From Phytohabitans maris (GTDB lineage Bacteria > Actinomycetota > Actinomycetes > Mycobacteriales > Micromonosporaceae), in the NCBI RefSeq assembly GCF_031085175.1, contig NZ_JAVHUY010000001.1, forward strand, positions 62,001-126,000: a DNA stretch of 64,000 nt, in the 5' to 3' direction. A program made the translations under genes and the position numbers. The notes beneath the pieces are model-generated. The model saw only the letters and a program-made list of their open reading frames with translations, did no database searches and was not told the origin of the DNA. Below, piece after piece: positions 41,601 through 49,033 of this stretch. Positions within the stretch are counted from its first letter, which is position 1. The number at the start of each line of letters is the position of its first letter.

Positions 41601-42685
41601 GTGACGTTTCCGGCCACGCTCGTGCGGAGCTCGTTGTTGGCGTAGACGTCGTATGCCGTGACGCCGACGTTGTCGGTCGAGGCGCTCCAGGTGAGCCGGA
41701 TCTGCCCGGTGGCCGGCTGGGTGTAGGCGAGGTTGCCGGGCACGCTCGGCGGCTGGGTGTCACCGGTCGCCGGGCCGTAGACCTCCAGCTCAGAGACCTG
41801 CCCGGCCGGCCAGCCGGTGTTGGCGGTGATGTTCAGCCGCAGGTACCGGGTCGTGGTCGCGGTGAAGTCGATGGTCACGGTGTTGCCGCTCGCCGGGTTG
41901 AAGACGTACCCGGCGGAGGCGACCAGCGTGCCGAACGACGATCCGTTGCCGCTCGACTGCACGGTCAGTGTCTGGGTGCGGGTCTCCCAGCCGGCCGGCA
42001 GCTTGAGCACGAGCTGGTTGACGCTCACCGACGAGCCGAGGTCCACCTGGATCCACTGTGGAAACGCGTTGTTGGCGCTCTCCCAGTACGAGCCCTGGTT
42101 GGCGTCGTTGGCGTTGCCGCCGGGGAAGCCGCCCTGGGTGCTGCTGACCTGGATCGCCTTGCCGGCCGCGAGGTTGGGCCCGGCGGCCGCGACGGCGAAG
42201 ACGTCGAGCGCGGAGAGCTGTGCCGCTGGCGCGCCCGTGTTGGCGGTGACGTCGACCCGCACGTACCGGGCGGTGGTGGCGGCGAAGTCGATCGTCACGG
42301 TGTTGCCGTTGCCCGGCGCGAACGTGTACGCCGCCGAGGAGACGATCGTGGCGAACGTGCTGCCGTTCGGGCTCCCCTGCACGGAGAGCGTCTGGGTGCG
42401 CTGGCTCCAGCCGGCCGGAAGCCGGAGCCGCACCTGGTCGATGGAGCGGCTGGCGCCCAGGTCGACCTGCGCCCACTGGGGGAAGGCGCCGGAGCCCTGC
42501 CAGTAGGTGGCCTGGTCGCCGTCGGTGAGGTTGGCGATGGGGAACGAGGCGGCGGTGGCGCTGGCCGACGCGGTGCGTCCGGCGGCGAGGCTGGGGCCGG
42601 CGGCGGCCTCGGCGGGCGTCGCGACCGCGACCCCCGCCACCAGCATTACGGCGGCGACGAGTGCTCTTGCGGATCTTCGGGACAT
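38696..42685 (-). CDS. secreted GH87 alpha-1,3-glucanase with carbohydrate-binding modules
   Basis: A 1329-residue exported protein. Signal peptide to about residue 29 (T-P-A-E-A-A-A-G). Three discoidin-like modules (about 30-165, 170-305, 402-540) with Y-W-Q/E and V-D-L-G motifs, a fibronectin III domain (about 312-398), two CARDB-like domains (about 545-770), then a right-handed beta-helix. In the helix, A-D-A-I-N-M-T supplies Asp1091 and A-S-G-D-D-S-F supplies Asp1114/Asp1115. The +23/+24 spacing equals the catalytic triad of known GH87 enzymes (Asp1045/1068/1069 in Paenibacillus AglFH1, from memory). Expected role: cleaving alpha-1,3-glucan of fungal walls or dental-type glucans. It stands alone with its own promoter. 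Confidence 0.9.
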   Translation of the reverse strand: MSRRSARALVAAVMLVAGVAVATPAEAAAGPSLAAGRTASASATAASFPIANLTDGDQATYWQGSGAFPQWAQVDLGASRSIDQVRLRLPAGWSQRTQTLSVQGSPNGSTFATIVSSAAYTFAPGNGNTVTIDFAATTARYVRVDVTANTGAPAAQLSALDVFAVAAAGPNLAAGKAIQVSSTQGGFPGGNANDANQGSYWESANNAFPQWIQVDLGSSVSVNQLVLKLPAGWETRTQTLTVQSSGNGSSFGTLVASAGYVFNPASGNTVTIDFTATTTRYLRLNITANTGWPAGQVSELEVYGPATGDTQPPSVPGNLAYTQPATGQIRLTWSASTDNVGVTAYDVYANNELRTSVAGNVTTFTDNQPDGTTVSYHVRARDAAGNQSANSNTVTRPGGPTGGTNLAVGKPITESGHVHTYVPTNANDDNVGTYWESNGFPGTLTVQLGANASISSVVLRLNPDPIWGTRTQTVQVLGREQSASGFGNLVSAQTYTFNPAASNTVTIPVTATVADVQLRFTANSGAPGGQVAEFQVIGTPAPNPDLTVTGITSSPAAPVETSAITLSATVRNAGSAASGATDVNFYLGTTLAGTAAVGGLAAGASATVSANIGPRDAGTYQVTAKVDEDGDVIEQNDANNSFTSPTSLVVTPVSSSDLVAAAVGWTPNNPSNGNTVTFTASIRNQGNIASAAGAHGVTLTVLGDSGTAVRTLTGSYSGAIAAGATTPVLNLGTWTAGNGRYTVRVVLAGDANELPVKQANNTSERPLFVGRGANMPFDILEAEEGTVGGGAAVIGPNRTIGDLAGEASGRRAVTLNQNGAYVQFTTRGDTNTLVTRFSIPDSAGGGGTTSTLNVYVNDVFHKAIPLTSKYAWLYGAEAGPGNSPGAGSPRHIYDEANIFLNSTVPAGSRIKLQKDAANSGTFAIDFVSTEQVSQVGNPDPARYTTPTGFTHQDVQNALDRVRMDTTGNLVGVYLPAGDYPTSSKFQVYGKAVRVVGAGAWYSRFVAPQNQENTDVGFRVENAAAGSVFTGFSYFGNYTARNDGPGKVFDLQNVSGITIDGIWAEHQMCLYWGLNTDNMTIRNNRIRNGFADAINMTNGSTGNLVSNNESRASGDDSFALFAATDGGGGAQRDNVFENLTSILTWRAAGVAVYGGLGNTFRNIHVADTLVYSGVTISSLDFGIPMDGFGADPPTVFDGLSIVRSGGHFWGAQTFPGIWVYSATKVFQGIRVSNVDIVDPTYHGIMFQTDYVNGQPLFPVADTVFTNVSISGAQRSGDAYDAKSGFGIWANELPEPGEGPVRGSVTFNNLRFSNNVQNIRNTTTTFTINVN

Positions 42686-42782
42686 GGCGGTGCGGCACCT
42701 ACTTCCGTGGGCGACAGAGGGGGCCAGACCGGTGAGTCGCCACGCCCGGGCGCGTGGGGCGCACCTGTGTTACGTGGCGATG

Positions 42783-42811
42783 ACGATACAAATTCAGACT
42801 GATCAACGCAA
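42783..42811 (-). promoter_or_regulatory. candidate promoter of the GH87 gene
   Basis: On the minus strand, TTGCGT (42811-42806) is followed after 17 bp by TATCGT (42788-42783), an acceptable -35/-10 pair in an AT-rich patch ~100 bp before the ATG. No repressor site was identified. Confidence 0.45.
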
Positions 42812-42871
42812 GAAGCTGATCCATATCCGCAAGAACTGAACTCCGCGAGCGGCACTCGGACCAGGCTGGTC

Positions 42872-42915
42872 TTGACAGGCAATACCTAACAGTTAAGCTC
42901 TAGCCGTTAGGTATT
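42872..42915 (+). promoter_or_regulatory. padR promoter and operator
   Basis: TTGACA (42872-42877) and TAAGCT (42894-42899) form a promoter with a 16-bp spacer. A perfect inverted repeat AATACCTAAC (42881-42890) and GTTAGGTATT (42906-42915) spans the spacer and the start region, so a bound PadR dimer would occlude RNA polymerase. It precedes the padR ATG by 12 bp, so padR and the ABC genes should be autorepressed. Confidence 0.85.
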
Positions 42916-42927
42916 GGAGGAGCGTCG

Positions 42928-43488
42928 ATGAAGTACGTCGTACTCGGCCTGCTGGCGGCCGGCCCGGCACACGGCTACGAGGTGCGCCGGCGATACGACG
43001 AGCTCTTCGCCGGCGCCGGTGTGGAGGTCAACGTCGGCCAGATCTACGTCACCCTCGGCCGGCTGGAAAAGGACGGCCTGGTCGCCCAGACACCCGCGCC
43101 GGGCGGTGACAAGCGGGACCGCAAGGTCTACCGGCTCACCGACACCGGCACCAAGGCGCTGCGCGAGTGGTTCGCCGAGCGCCCCGACACCCCGATCGTC
43201 AAGCCGGACGTGCTGCTGCGGCTGGTCACGGCCCGGCTCGCCGCGGACGTGATCCCGGGCATCGACGCCCGCGCGATCATCACCGACCACCGCCAGCGGT
43301 GCTTCGAGGCGCTGCGCGACCTCGACCGCCAGGCCGGGCAGACCCCGCCGGGCAGCGTGAGCGGCCTGCTGCTCCAGGCCGCCGCGTTGCACCTGCAGGC
43401 CGAGCTGCGCTGGCTGGAGGCGTGCGAGCAGCAGCTCACCCAGATCCAGCCCCTGTCCCCACCCAAGCCGGACGGAGACCAGCCATGA
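42928..43488 (+). CDS. PadR-family transcriptional regulator
   Basis: A 186-residue regulator: an N-terminal winged helix (Y-V-V-L-G-L-L-A-A-G-P-A-H-G-Y-E-V, V-G-Q-I-Y-V-T-L-G-R-L-E-K-D-G-L-V, R-K-V-Y-R-L-T-D-T-G) and a C-terminal helical dimerisation region (Vir-type, about 90-180). PadR proteins commonly repress neighbouring exporter genes until a toxic ligand binds. GGAGG precedes ATG 42928. It overlaps the ABC ATPase gene by four bases and has a palindromic operator over its own promoter. Confidence 0.92.
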   Translation: MKYVVLGLLAAGPAHGYEVRRRYDELFAGAGVEVNVGQIYVTLGRLEKDGLVAQTPAPGGDKRDRKVYRLTDTGTKALREWFAERPDTPIVKPDVLLRLVTARLAADVIPGIDARAIITDHRQRCFEALRDLDRQAGQTPPGSVSGLLLQAAALHLQAELRWLEACEQQLTQIQPLSPPKPDGDQP

Positions 43489-44222
43489 CCGACCCGTTGC
43501 TGCGCGCCAGCGCGCTCGTGCGGACCTACCGCGGCGGAGCCCGGGAGTACGCCGCCCTGCGAGACGTATCCCTGACCGTGGCCGCCGGCGACTGGGTGGC
43601 CATCACCGGCCCGAGCGGGTGCGGCAAGTCCACGCTGCTGCACCTGCTCGGTGGCCTGGACAGACCGGACAGCGGCGAGGTGTGGCTGGCCGGCACCCGG
43701 CTGGACGACCGCGGCGAGAGCGGTCGGGCGCTGCTGCGCCGGCGGCACGTGGGGTTCGTGTTCCAGTTCCTCAACCTGGTGCCGACGATGACCGTGATCG
43801 GCAACGTCGAGCTGCCCCTGGTCCTGCAGGGGGTCGGGCGGCGAGAGGCGCGCGCCCGTTCGCTGGAGATCCTCGAAGAGCTCGGCGTGGGCGACGCCGC
43901 CGACGCCGCGCCGGCCGAGCTCTCCGGCGGGCAGCAGCAGCGGGTGGCGCTGGCCCGTGCGGTCGTGCACCGCCCCGACGTGCTGCTCGCCGACGAGCCG
44001 ACCGGCGCGCTCGACTCCGCCTCCGCCGAGGTGGTGCTCGACCTGCTGCGCCGCCGCCACGCCGCTGGCCAGAGCATCGTGCTGGTCACCCACGACCACA
44101 GGGTGGCGGCCGCGGCAGACCGGGTCGTGACCATGCTCGACGGCCAGATCGTCGACGAGCGTGACCTGACCGGTGCCAAGGAGCGCCCCACGTACGCCAA
44201 CCTGATCAACCTGGAGGGCTGA
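43485..44222 (+). CDS. MacB/LolD-type ABC transporter ATPase
   Basis: A 245-residue ATPase with Walker A G-P-S-G-C-G-K-S-T, Q-loop F-V-F-Q-F-L-N-L-V-P, signature L-S-G-G-Q-Q-Q-R-V, Walker B V-L-L-A-D-E-P-T and H-loop V-T-H-D-H. The D-E-P-T-G-A-L-D sequence is typical of the MacB/FtsE family that works with FtsX-like permeases, as encoded next. It is translated from an ATG overlapping the PadR stop (ATGA). Such pairs export peptides, lipoproteins or antibiotics by a mechanotransmission cycle. Confidence 0.93.
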   Translation: MTDPLLRASALVRTYRGGAREYAALRDVSLTVAAGDWVAITGPSGCGKSTLLHLLGGLDRPDSGEVWLAGTRLDDRGESGRALLRRRHVGFVFQFLNLVPTMTVIGNVELPLVLQGVGRREARARSLEILEELGVGDAADAAPAELSGGQQQRVALARAVVHRPDVLLADEPTGALDSASAEVVLDLLRRRHAAGQSIVLVTHDHRVAAAADRVVTMLDGQIVDERDLTGAKERPTYANLINLEG

Positions 44223-44225
44223 GCC

Positions 44226-46487
44226 ATGTCCGCCACCCTTCGGCTGGCGCTGTCCGGGCTGCGCGGGCGGAGCAAGGTCGCCGCCGGTGCCACCGCGCTG
44301 GTGGCCGCCCTCGCCGCGGCCGCCGTGGTCGCCGGCCTCTCGGTGCAGAGCCAGGGCGGCCCGCAGGTCGACGAGATCTACCGCGACTCCGGCCGTCCCG
44401 ACCTGGTGGTCTACGGCGAGCCGGCCGCGCTGGCGGGGCTGCGGGGCGACGCCGCGTTCGCCGCGACCGGGCCGGTCACCCCGTTCACCACCGGCGACGT
44501 CGAGATCGGCGACGGGTCGGTGGAGGCGCGCGTCGCCACGCTCCCGCCGGCGTCCGCGGTGGGCGCGCCCCAGCTGCGCACCGGACGGTGGCCGGTGGCA
44601 GCGGGCGAGGTCGTGTTCGACCGGGCCACCGCCGTCGAGGCCGGCGTCCGCGACGGCGATCTGGTACGTGTCGACGTGGCTGGCCGCCCCTCGACCCTCA
44701 CCGTGGTCGGCACCGCCGTCGACCTCACGGACTGCTTCTATCCCGACTGCGACCCGATCCGGCTCTTCGTGTCTCCGGCCGGGCTCGACGCGCTCGCGCC
44801 CAGCGGGGTCGAGCGGGGCGCGCTGCTGATCGGCCGGCTCACCGACCCGGACGCCGCCGACGCGGCCGCCGCCCGCCTCGGCACCCTCCCCGGTGTCGAC
44901 GGGGTGCAGCCGTGGCCGGACACCCGCGACGACATCCTCGTCCGGGAGCTCATCTTCGGCGCCTCGCTCGCCGGGTTCGGCGTGTTCGTGCTGCTGGCGG
45001 CCGCCTTCGTGGTGGCCGGCGCGGCCGCGGCGCGGCTGCTGGCCCGGCGCCGCGAGATCGCGATGCTCCAGGCCGTCGGCTACACCAACCGGCAGGTCGT
45101 CGGCGGCCTGCTCGGCGAGACGCTGCTCCTCGGCGTGACCGGCGCGGTCCTCGGCTGGGTGGTCGGCACGCTCGTCGCGCCGCTCCTGCAGGTCGGGCTC
45201 GCCGCGGCGATGGGCCGCACCGGGCTGCGGGTGAGCGTGGTGTCGCTGCTGATCGCGGTCGCGTTCGTCGGGGTGATCCTGGCCGCGGCCACGGTGATCC
45301 CGGCGCGGCGGGCCGCCCGCCAGCCGGTCACCGACGTGCTCCGCGACGCCCCGCCCCGCTCGGCCGCCCCGGCCCGCGTCGCGCGGCTGCTGGAGCGGCT
45401 GCGGCTCGCCCCGGCCGCCCGCTTTGGCCTCGGCACCGTGCTGGCCCGGCCGGCCCGTTCGGCGCTGACCGCCGCCGCGCTGGCGATCGCCGTGGCCGCG
45501 GTCGTGGTCGCCGCCGGTTTCATGTCCACGATGGACAGGATCGTGAGCGAACCGGCCCGGGCCGGCGACCCGTACGACGTGATGGTGGCCGGCGACGGCA
45601 CCGGCGGCGCGGGCACGGCGGCGGCGCTCTCCGCGATGCCCGAGGTCGCCGGCTGGTACACCCAGACCGACCGGCGGGCCACGCTCGGCGAGGAGACGTT
45701 TCTGGCTCGGGCGATCGGCGGCGACCCGGCGCAGGCGGGCTTCCTGCTGCGCGAGGGCGAACCGCTGCGCGCGGCGGGCGAGGCGGTCGCCGGATACGGG
45801 TTCCTGCGGCGGTTCGGCCTGGCGGTGGGAGACACAGTGGACATCCGGGCCGGTGAGGCAGCGCTCTCGCTGCGGATCGTCGGCTGGTACAGCGAGACCG
45901 AAGACACCGGCGAGGTGCTCATGTACCGGGCCGAGATGCTTCCCGGCGCCACGCCCGACGCGTTCCTGGTGAGCGGCCGGGGTGGGTCGCCGGAGGCGCT
46001 GGCGACCGCGCTGCGCGACCGGCTCGGCCCCGCCGCGACGGTACGGGCCCGCGAGGCAGACCCCGACGAGCTTGGCGTCTTCACGGTCGCGCTGCAGGTG
46101 ATGGCCGGGCTCGTACTCGTCGTCAGCCTCGCCAACCTGGCCGCCGCGCTGCTGAGCGGCGCCCGGGAGCGGGCCCGGGTACTGGGAGTGCTGCGCACGG
46201 TCGGCTTCACGGTGCGGCAGACACTCGCCCAGTCGGCGACCGGCGGGGCGGCGCTCGGGCTCGCCGCCGGCATCGTGGGCCTGCCGGTCGGGCTGGTCGT
46301 ACTCCGGGTGCTCGCCGACCAGGTGACCACCGGGATCGGCGCCGGCCCGGGGCTCTCCCAGTACCCGTCGGGGCTCCTGCTCGCCGCGACCGTCCCGGCC
46401 GCCGCCCTCGCCGGTGCGCTCGCCGGCGCGGCGGCCACCCGCCGCCTAGCCGGCACTTCCGCCGCAACGCTGGTCCGCTGGGAGTAA
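44226..46487 (+). CDS. FtsX-type ABC permease
   Basis: A 753-residue permease with the duplicated actinobacterial layout: an N-terminal helix, an extracytoplasmic domain, three helices (about 240-370) with R-R-R-E-I-A-M-L-Q-A-V-G-Y-T, then a second helix near 415-440, a second outside domain and three final helices (about 620-740) with R-E-R-A-R-V-L-G-V-L-R-T-V-G. Two FtsX domains are thus present in one chain. Cys residues near 170-175 (D-C-F-Y-P-D-C) may form an external disulfide. It follows the ATPase by three bases. Substrate unknown. Confidence 0.9.
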   Translation: MSATLRLALSGLRGRSKVAAGATALVAALAAAAVVAGLSVQSQGGPQVDEIYRDSGRPDLVVYGEPAALAGLRGDAAFAATGPVTPFTTGDVEIGDGSVEARVATLPPASAVGAPQLRTGRWPVAAGEVVFDRATAVEAGVRDGDLVRVDVAGRPSTLTVVGTAVDLTDCFYPDCDPIRLFVSPAGLDALAPSGVERGALLIGRLTDPDAADAAAARLGTLPGVDGVQPWPDTRDDILVRELIFGASLAGFGVFVLLAAAFVVAGAAAARLLARRREIAMLQAVGYTNRQVVGGLLGETLLLGVTGAVLGWVVGTLVAPLLQVGLAAAMGRTGLRVSVVSLLIAVAFVGVILAAATVIPARRAARQPVTDVLRDAPPRSAAPARVARLLERLRLAPAARFGLGTVLARPARSALTAAALAIAVAAVVVAAGFMSTMDRIVSEPARAGDPYDVMVAGDGTGGAGTAAALSAMPEVAGWYTQTDRRATLGEETFLARAIGGDPAQAGFLLREGEPLRAAGEAVAGYGFLRRFGLAVGDTVDIRAGEAALSLRIVGWYSETEDTGEVLMYRAEMLPGATPDAFLVSGRGGSPEALATALRDRLGPAATVRAREADPDELGVFTVALQVMAGLVLVVSLANLAAALLSGARERARVLGVLRTVGFTVRQTLAQSATGGAALGLAAGIVGLPVGLVVLRVLADQVTTGIGAGPGLSQYPSGLLLAATVPAAALAGALAGAAATRRLAGTSAATLVRWE

Positions 46488-46516
46488 CCCTCCACCCGCC
46501 CGTGACCCTCCGCCCG

Positions 46517-46578
46517 GTTGATCAGGGAGTTGGTGGGCGTGTCGCGCCGCGTGTCACTCCATCAAGTCCCTGATCAAC
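46517..46578. terminator. 62-bp palindrome after the ABC exporter operon
   Basis: Arms GTTGATCAGGGA and TCCCTGATCAAC are perfect, with further partial pairing inside (GTT..AAG side, GGGCGTG..). Like family D it has GATC near the ends and lies just after a stop codon (46487), so it probably terminates the padR-ABC transcript. Confidence 0.7.
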
Positions 46579-46620
46579 CGCGGCGGGAGCGGAGTCCGGC
46601 CGGATGCTAGGGTGCCGCAG

Positions 46621-47115
46621 GTGACCGACGCTGACGTGCACCTCGTCGCCCAGCCGCGCATCGACACAGTCGTGACGGAGTTTCACACCGAGAGCCGGCG
46701 GCTGCGCAGTGACTTCGCCGGGATGGCCTGGATCGGCGACGAGCCGGCGGGCGAGACCGGCATGATGGGCCCCAACTACCGCCGCCGCGCGGTCGACTCG
46801 CGGCTCTTCCTGCCCGACACCCACTGGTACGACGCGGACGCCCTCGATGACGTCGAGGTGCAGGTCGTGGTCGGCCTCCTGCAGGTGCCCGCCACCGACC
46901 GGGGCACGCAGGGCCTGGTCGGCGCGCTGGCCGAGCCCGAGGTCGACTTCTTCGAGCACCCCGCCGGGCTCGACGGGGTCGGCCTCTGCCTCGGCCTGCG
47001 CGGCGAGATCTGGTCCAACGTCGGCCTGTCCTACAAGGTCACCGTGCTCTGCCGCCCCGAGGCGCTGGTGCGCAAGGGCGACACCCCACAGCCCGCCGAC
47101 GAAGACGAGTCCTGA
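46621..47115 (+). CDS. uncharacterised soluble protein
   Basis: A 164-residue protein that I do not recognise. It is acidic with ordered composition: D-T-V-V-T-E-F-H-T-E-S-R-R-L-R-S-D-F-A-G-M, then G-M-M-G-P-N-Y-R-R-R-A-V and a beta-rich second half (V-E-V-Q-V-V-V-G-L-L-Q-V, V-G-L-S-Y-K-V-T-V-L-C). No signal, membrane helix or known motif. GTG 46621 is preferred because AGGG precedes it at 8 bp; GTG 46612 is possible. No operon partner is apparent. Confidence 0.55.
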   Translation: MTDADVHLVAQPRIDTVVTEFHTESRRLRSDFAGMAWIGDEPAGETGMMGPNYRRRAVDSRLFLPDTHWYDADALDDVEVQVVVGLLQVPATDRGTQGLVGALAEPEVDFFEHPAGLDGVGLCLGLRGEIWSNVGLSYKVTVLCRPEALVRKGDTPQPADEDES

Positions 47116-47185
47116 GAGAGCCTGGTCGCGCGTCCCGGGCGTTCTTCAGACCGGATTTGCCCCGGTCCGCGCCAGCTGTAGACCG

Positions 47186-47240
47186 CTTGCGCGGGGTACC
47201 CGCGCAACGGTCCGGACCACCGCGGACGTCGCGGCAGCCC
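47186..47240 (-). repeat. fragment of repeat family A (A4)
   Basis: CGCGCAACGGTCCGGACCAC followed by CGCGGACGTCGCGGCAGCC equals the outer end of repeat A as seen at 26698-26735. The core with CTTGGGGTGC is missing. It lies between convergent genes. Confidence 0.6.
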
Positions 47241-47258
47241 AGATCCTGGACGGCACCG

Positions 47259-47924
47259 CTACCAGGCCCGCACCGCCGAGTGGGTGACCGCCGTGGCCGG
47301 CTGGGTGGCCGTCACGTCGTCGATGGCGCCGGCGAGGAGGCCGCGCAGGGTCTCGTCGGCGTCGGGGATGCAGGCCCTGGCGATGCCCTGCACCGCGAAC
47401 TCCACCGTGCGTGGCGCGCCGTGCCGCTGGTACATCCTCCGGGAGACGGACACGTCGTAGGTGAACCGGTGTGCCCAGCGGGCCGCGAGTGGCGCGCGCA
47501 GCAGGGCGCCCCGGCTGGACGGGCGGAGCGTGTCCGGTGGGCGCCCGTCGAGGCCGGCCAGCAGGCGGTTGCCGCTGAGCACCGAGACGGCCATCGCGTT
47601 TTGCATCTCGGCGGAGACGACCGGCAGGGCGGTCTCCGCGGCGCGCAGCGCGATCAACGCGTCCCAGCGGACGTCGTCGCTGGTCAGGCCGATGACCGAG
47701 GGGATCAGCTCGGCGAGGCGCTGGCGGCCGGTGTCACTGGTGTGGTCGTTGACCAGGCGGGCGAGTGAGGCGAGCAGCGGGTGTGTGCAGCCCGGATGGT
47801 CGCTCCACCGCTCCCCGGCGAGGTAGGACGCCATCTCCATGAAGCAGGCGCCCTTGCGCGGGTTGCGGTGACGGCCGCGGGACAGCACCGGCATCGAGTC
47901 GGGCAGGTGGACATCGGTCGTCAT
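47259..47924 (-). CDS. uncharacterised protein
   Basis: A 221-residue soluble protein of unknown family. The N-terminal part N-P-R-K-G-A-C-F-M-E-M-A-S-Y-L-A-G-E-R-W-S-D-H-P-G-C-T-H-P-L-L looks like a conserved motif with two cysteines and several histidines (H-P-x-C-x-H-P), possibly a metal site. The remainder is largely helical. ATG 47922-47924 follows GGAGG at 6 bp, which fixes the start. It converges on the gene at 46621 and is not in an operon. Confidence 0.6.
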   Translation of the reverse strand: MTTDVHLPDSMPVLSRGRHRNPRKGACFMEMASYLAGERWSDHPGCTHPLLASLARLVNDHTSDTGRQRLAELIPSVIGLTSDDVRWDALIALRAAETALPVVSAEMQNAMAVSVLSGNRLLAGLDGRPPDTLRPSSRGALLRAPLAARWAHRFTYDVSVSRRMYQRHGAPRTVEFAVQGIARACIPDADETLRGLLAGAIDDVTATQPATAVTHSAVRAW

Positions 47925-48149
47925 GGGCACCTCCAGGCAACAGGTGCGGTTCAGACTCCTCTCAGTTTCCCCCAGCGGGCCGCTCTAGTCACGAGCATTA
48001 CCGACCGGTGCGGATCTCCCGTCGCTAGACTCTCCCCGCCGGGGGCCGTGACGTGGATCTCACGGGCGATGTCGAGGACCAGCGTGCCGCTCCGACCTAC
48101 CGGTGCGAGGGGCCCGACCAGGGCACCGAGACCACGAGGGGTTTACGCC

Positions 48150-48506
48150 GTGAAGTACATGATGTTGATCTATCAGAACACCGCCGCGGCGGCCGCCATG
48201 TCCGAGGAGGAGATGGGCGGCCTGCAGAACGAGGCCGGCGACATCTGGCAGGAGCTGGTCAAGACCGGCGAGTGGGTCAGCGGTGCCGGGCTCGCCGGTC
48301 CGGCCCAGGCCAAGGCGATCCGGGTCCGCGACGGGGTCGCGGCGGTCACGGACGGGCCGTTCACCGAGGCCAAGGAGCAGCTGGCCGGCCTCTGCATCTT
48401 CGAGGTCGAGTCGCTGGAGCGGGCCGTCGAGATCGCCCAGCGCTGGCCGGACGCGCGTTACTGGGGCGTCGAGCTCCGCGAGGTCGTCGGCGTCGCAGAA
48501 GCCTGA
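48150..48506 (+). CDS. YCII-related (DGPF-domain) protein
   Basis: A 118-residue single-domain protein with M-K-Y-M-M-L-I-Y-Q-N at the start and the defining motif V-T-D-G-P-F-T-E-A-K-E-Q-L-A-G, followed by I-F-E-V-E-S-L-E-R-A-V-E-I-A. This is the DGPF/YCII family, small alpha-beta barrels often encoded beside ECF sigma factors and of unclear catalysis. No sigma-factor gene is adjacent here. The start is GTG 48150. A 54-bp repeat D follows its stop after 7 bp. Confidence 0.88.
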   Translation: MKYMMLIYQNTAAAAAMSEEEMGGLQNEAGDIWQELVKTGEWVSGAGLAGPAQAKAIRVRDGVAAVTDGPFTEAKEQLAGLCIFEVESLERAVEIAQRWPDARYWGVELREVVGVAEA

Positions 48507-48513
48507 CCCGCCC

Positions 48514-48567
48514 GTGATCGAAGCTCCCGTCACGTCGTTCTAGCGACGTGAGGGGAGCTTCGATCAC
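48514..48567. repeat. 54-bp palindromic repeat family D, copy 3
   Basis: It has GTGATCGAAGCTCCC / GGGAGCTTCGATCAC-type arms with the centre CACGTCGTTCTAGCGACGTG, so pairing continues inwards to form an almost continuous 25-bp stem. Begins 8 bp after the YCII-type stop. Confidence 0.92.
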
Positions 48568-48579
48568 AGCGGGTCTGAG

Positions 48580-48637
48580 CAGGGCGTCCCCGGAAACGGG
48601 GGCGCCCTGACGTCGTTTCCGGCCCCGAAAAACGACG
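48580..48637. terminator. two further hairpins between the YCII gene and the ACP operon
   Basis: CAGGGCGTCCCCG / CGGGGGCGCCCTG (48580-48609, GAAA loop, one mismatch) and CGTCGTTT / AAACGACG (48611-48637). With repeat D3 this makes three consecutive hairpins, an insulator before the ACP operon. The following 140 bp to the ACP start hold no recognisable gene; the operon promoter should lie there. Confidence 0.65.
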
Positions 48638-48778
48638 CACGCCGTGTGCGACCGGGCGCGGCGGGCCCGTTGTCTGATCCCCGGGGTTGATCGTCCCGGC
48701 GAACCTGGCCGCTCCCAAAGACGGTCGACCGCGAGTACCGGGCCTGGGGAGGCAGTAAGCGGTTAGGGGAGAGAGACG

Positions 48779-49033
48779 ATGCCACAGGAGACGTCCGCAA
48801 CGCGGCTGCGCGCACTGGCGGCCGAGGTGTTCGACGTACCGGCGGAGGAGATCACCGACGGCGCGGCCTTCTACGAGGACCTCGGCGTCGACTCGTTGCA
48901 GAAGGTGGACTTCGTCGTACGGATGGAGCGGCAGCTCGGGCTGAAGCTCACCGACGACGAGGCGGCCGGCATGCGGGACCTCGGCGGGGCGATCACCGTA
49001 CTGAGAAGCCGGGGACTGAGCGTTGGACCGTGA
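48779..49033 (+). CDS. acyl carrier protein
   Basis: An 84-residue discrete ACP. The phosphopantetheine site is D-L-G-V-D-S-L-Q-K-V-D-F with Ser39. Helix 1 L-R-A-L-A-A-E-V-F-D-V and helix 3 fit the four-helix fold. It carries the growing or loaded acyl chain. Its stop overlaps the ketosynthase start by 11 bp, so the genes are translationally coupled. Distinct from the housekeeping fatty-acid ACP, whose genes are not here. It needs a PPTase such as the one at 37.9 kb. Confidence 0.92.
   Translation: MPQETSATRLRALAAEVFDVPAEEITDGAAFYEDLGVDSLQKVDFVVRMERQLGLKLTDDEAAGMRDLGGAITVLRSRGLSVGP

Noticed and set aside
39833-42802. Long open frame on the plus strand opposite the GH87 gene (nearly 1000 codons)
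   Set aside because: It is exactly antisense to a well-supported secreted enzyme and its sequence is Arg/Val/Gly/Asp-rich noise, as expected from third-position GC bias.
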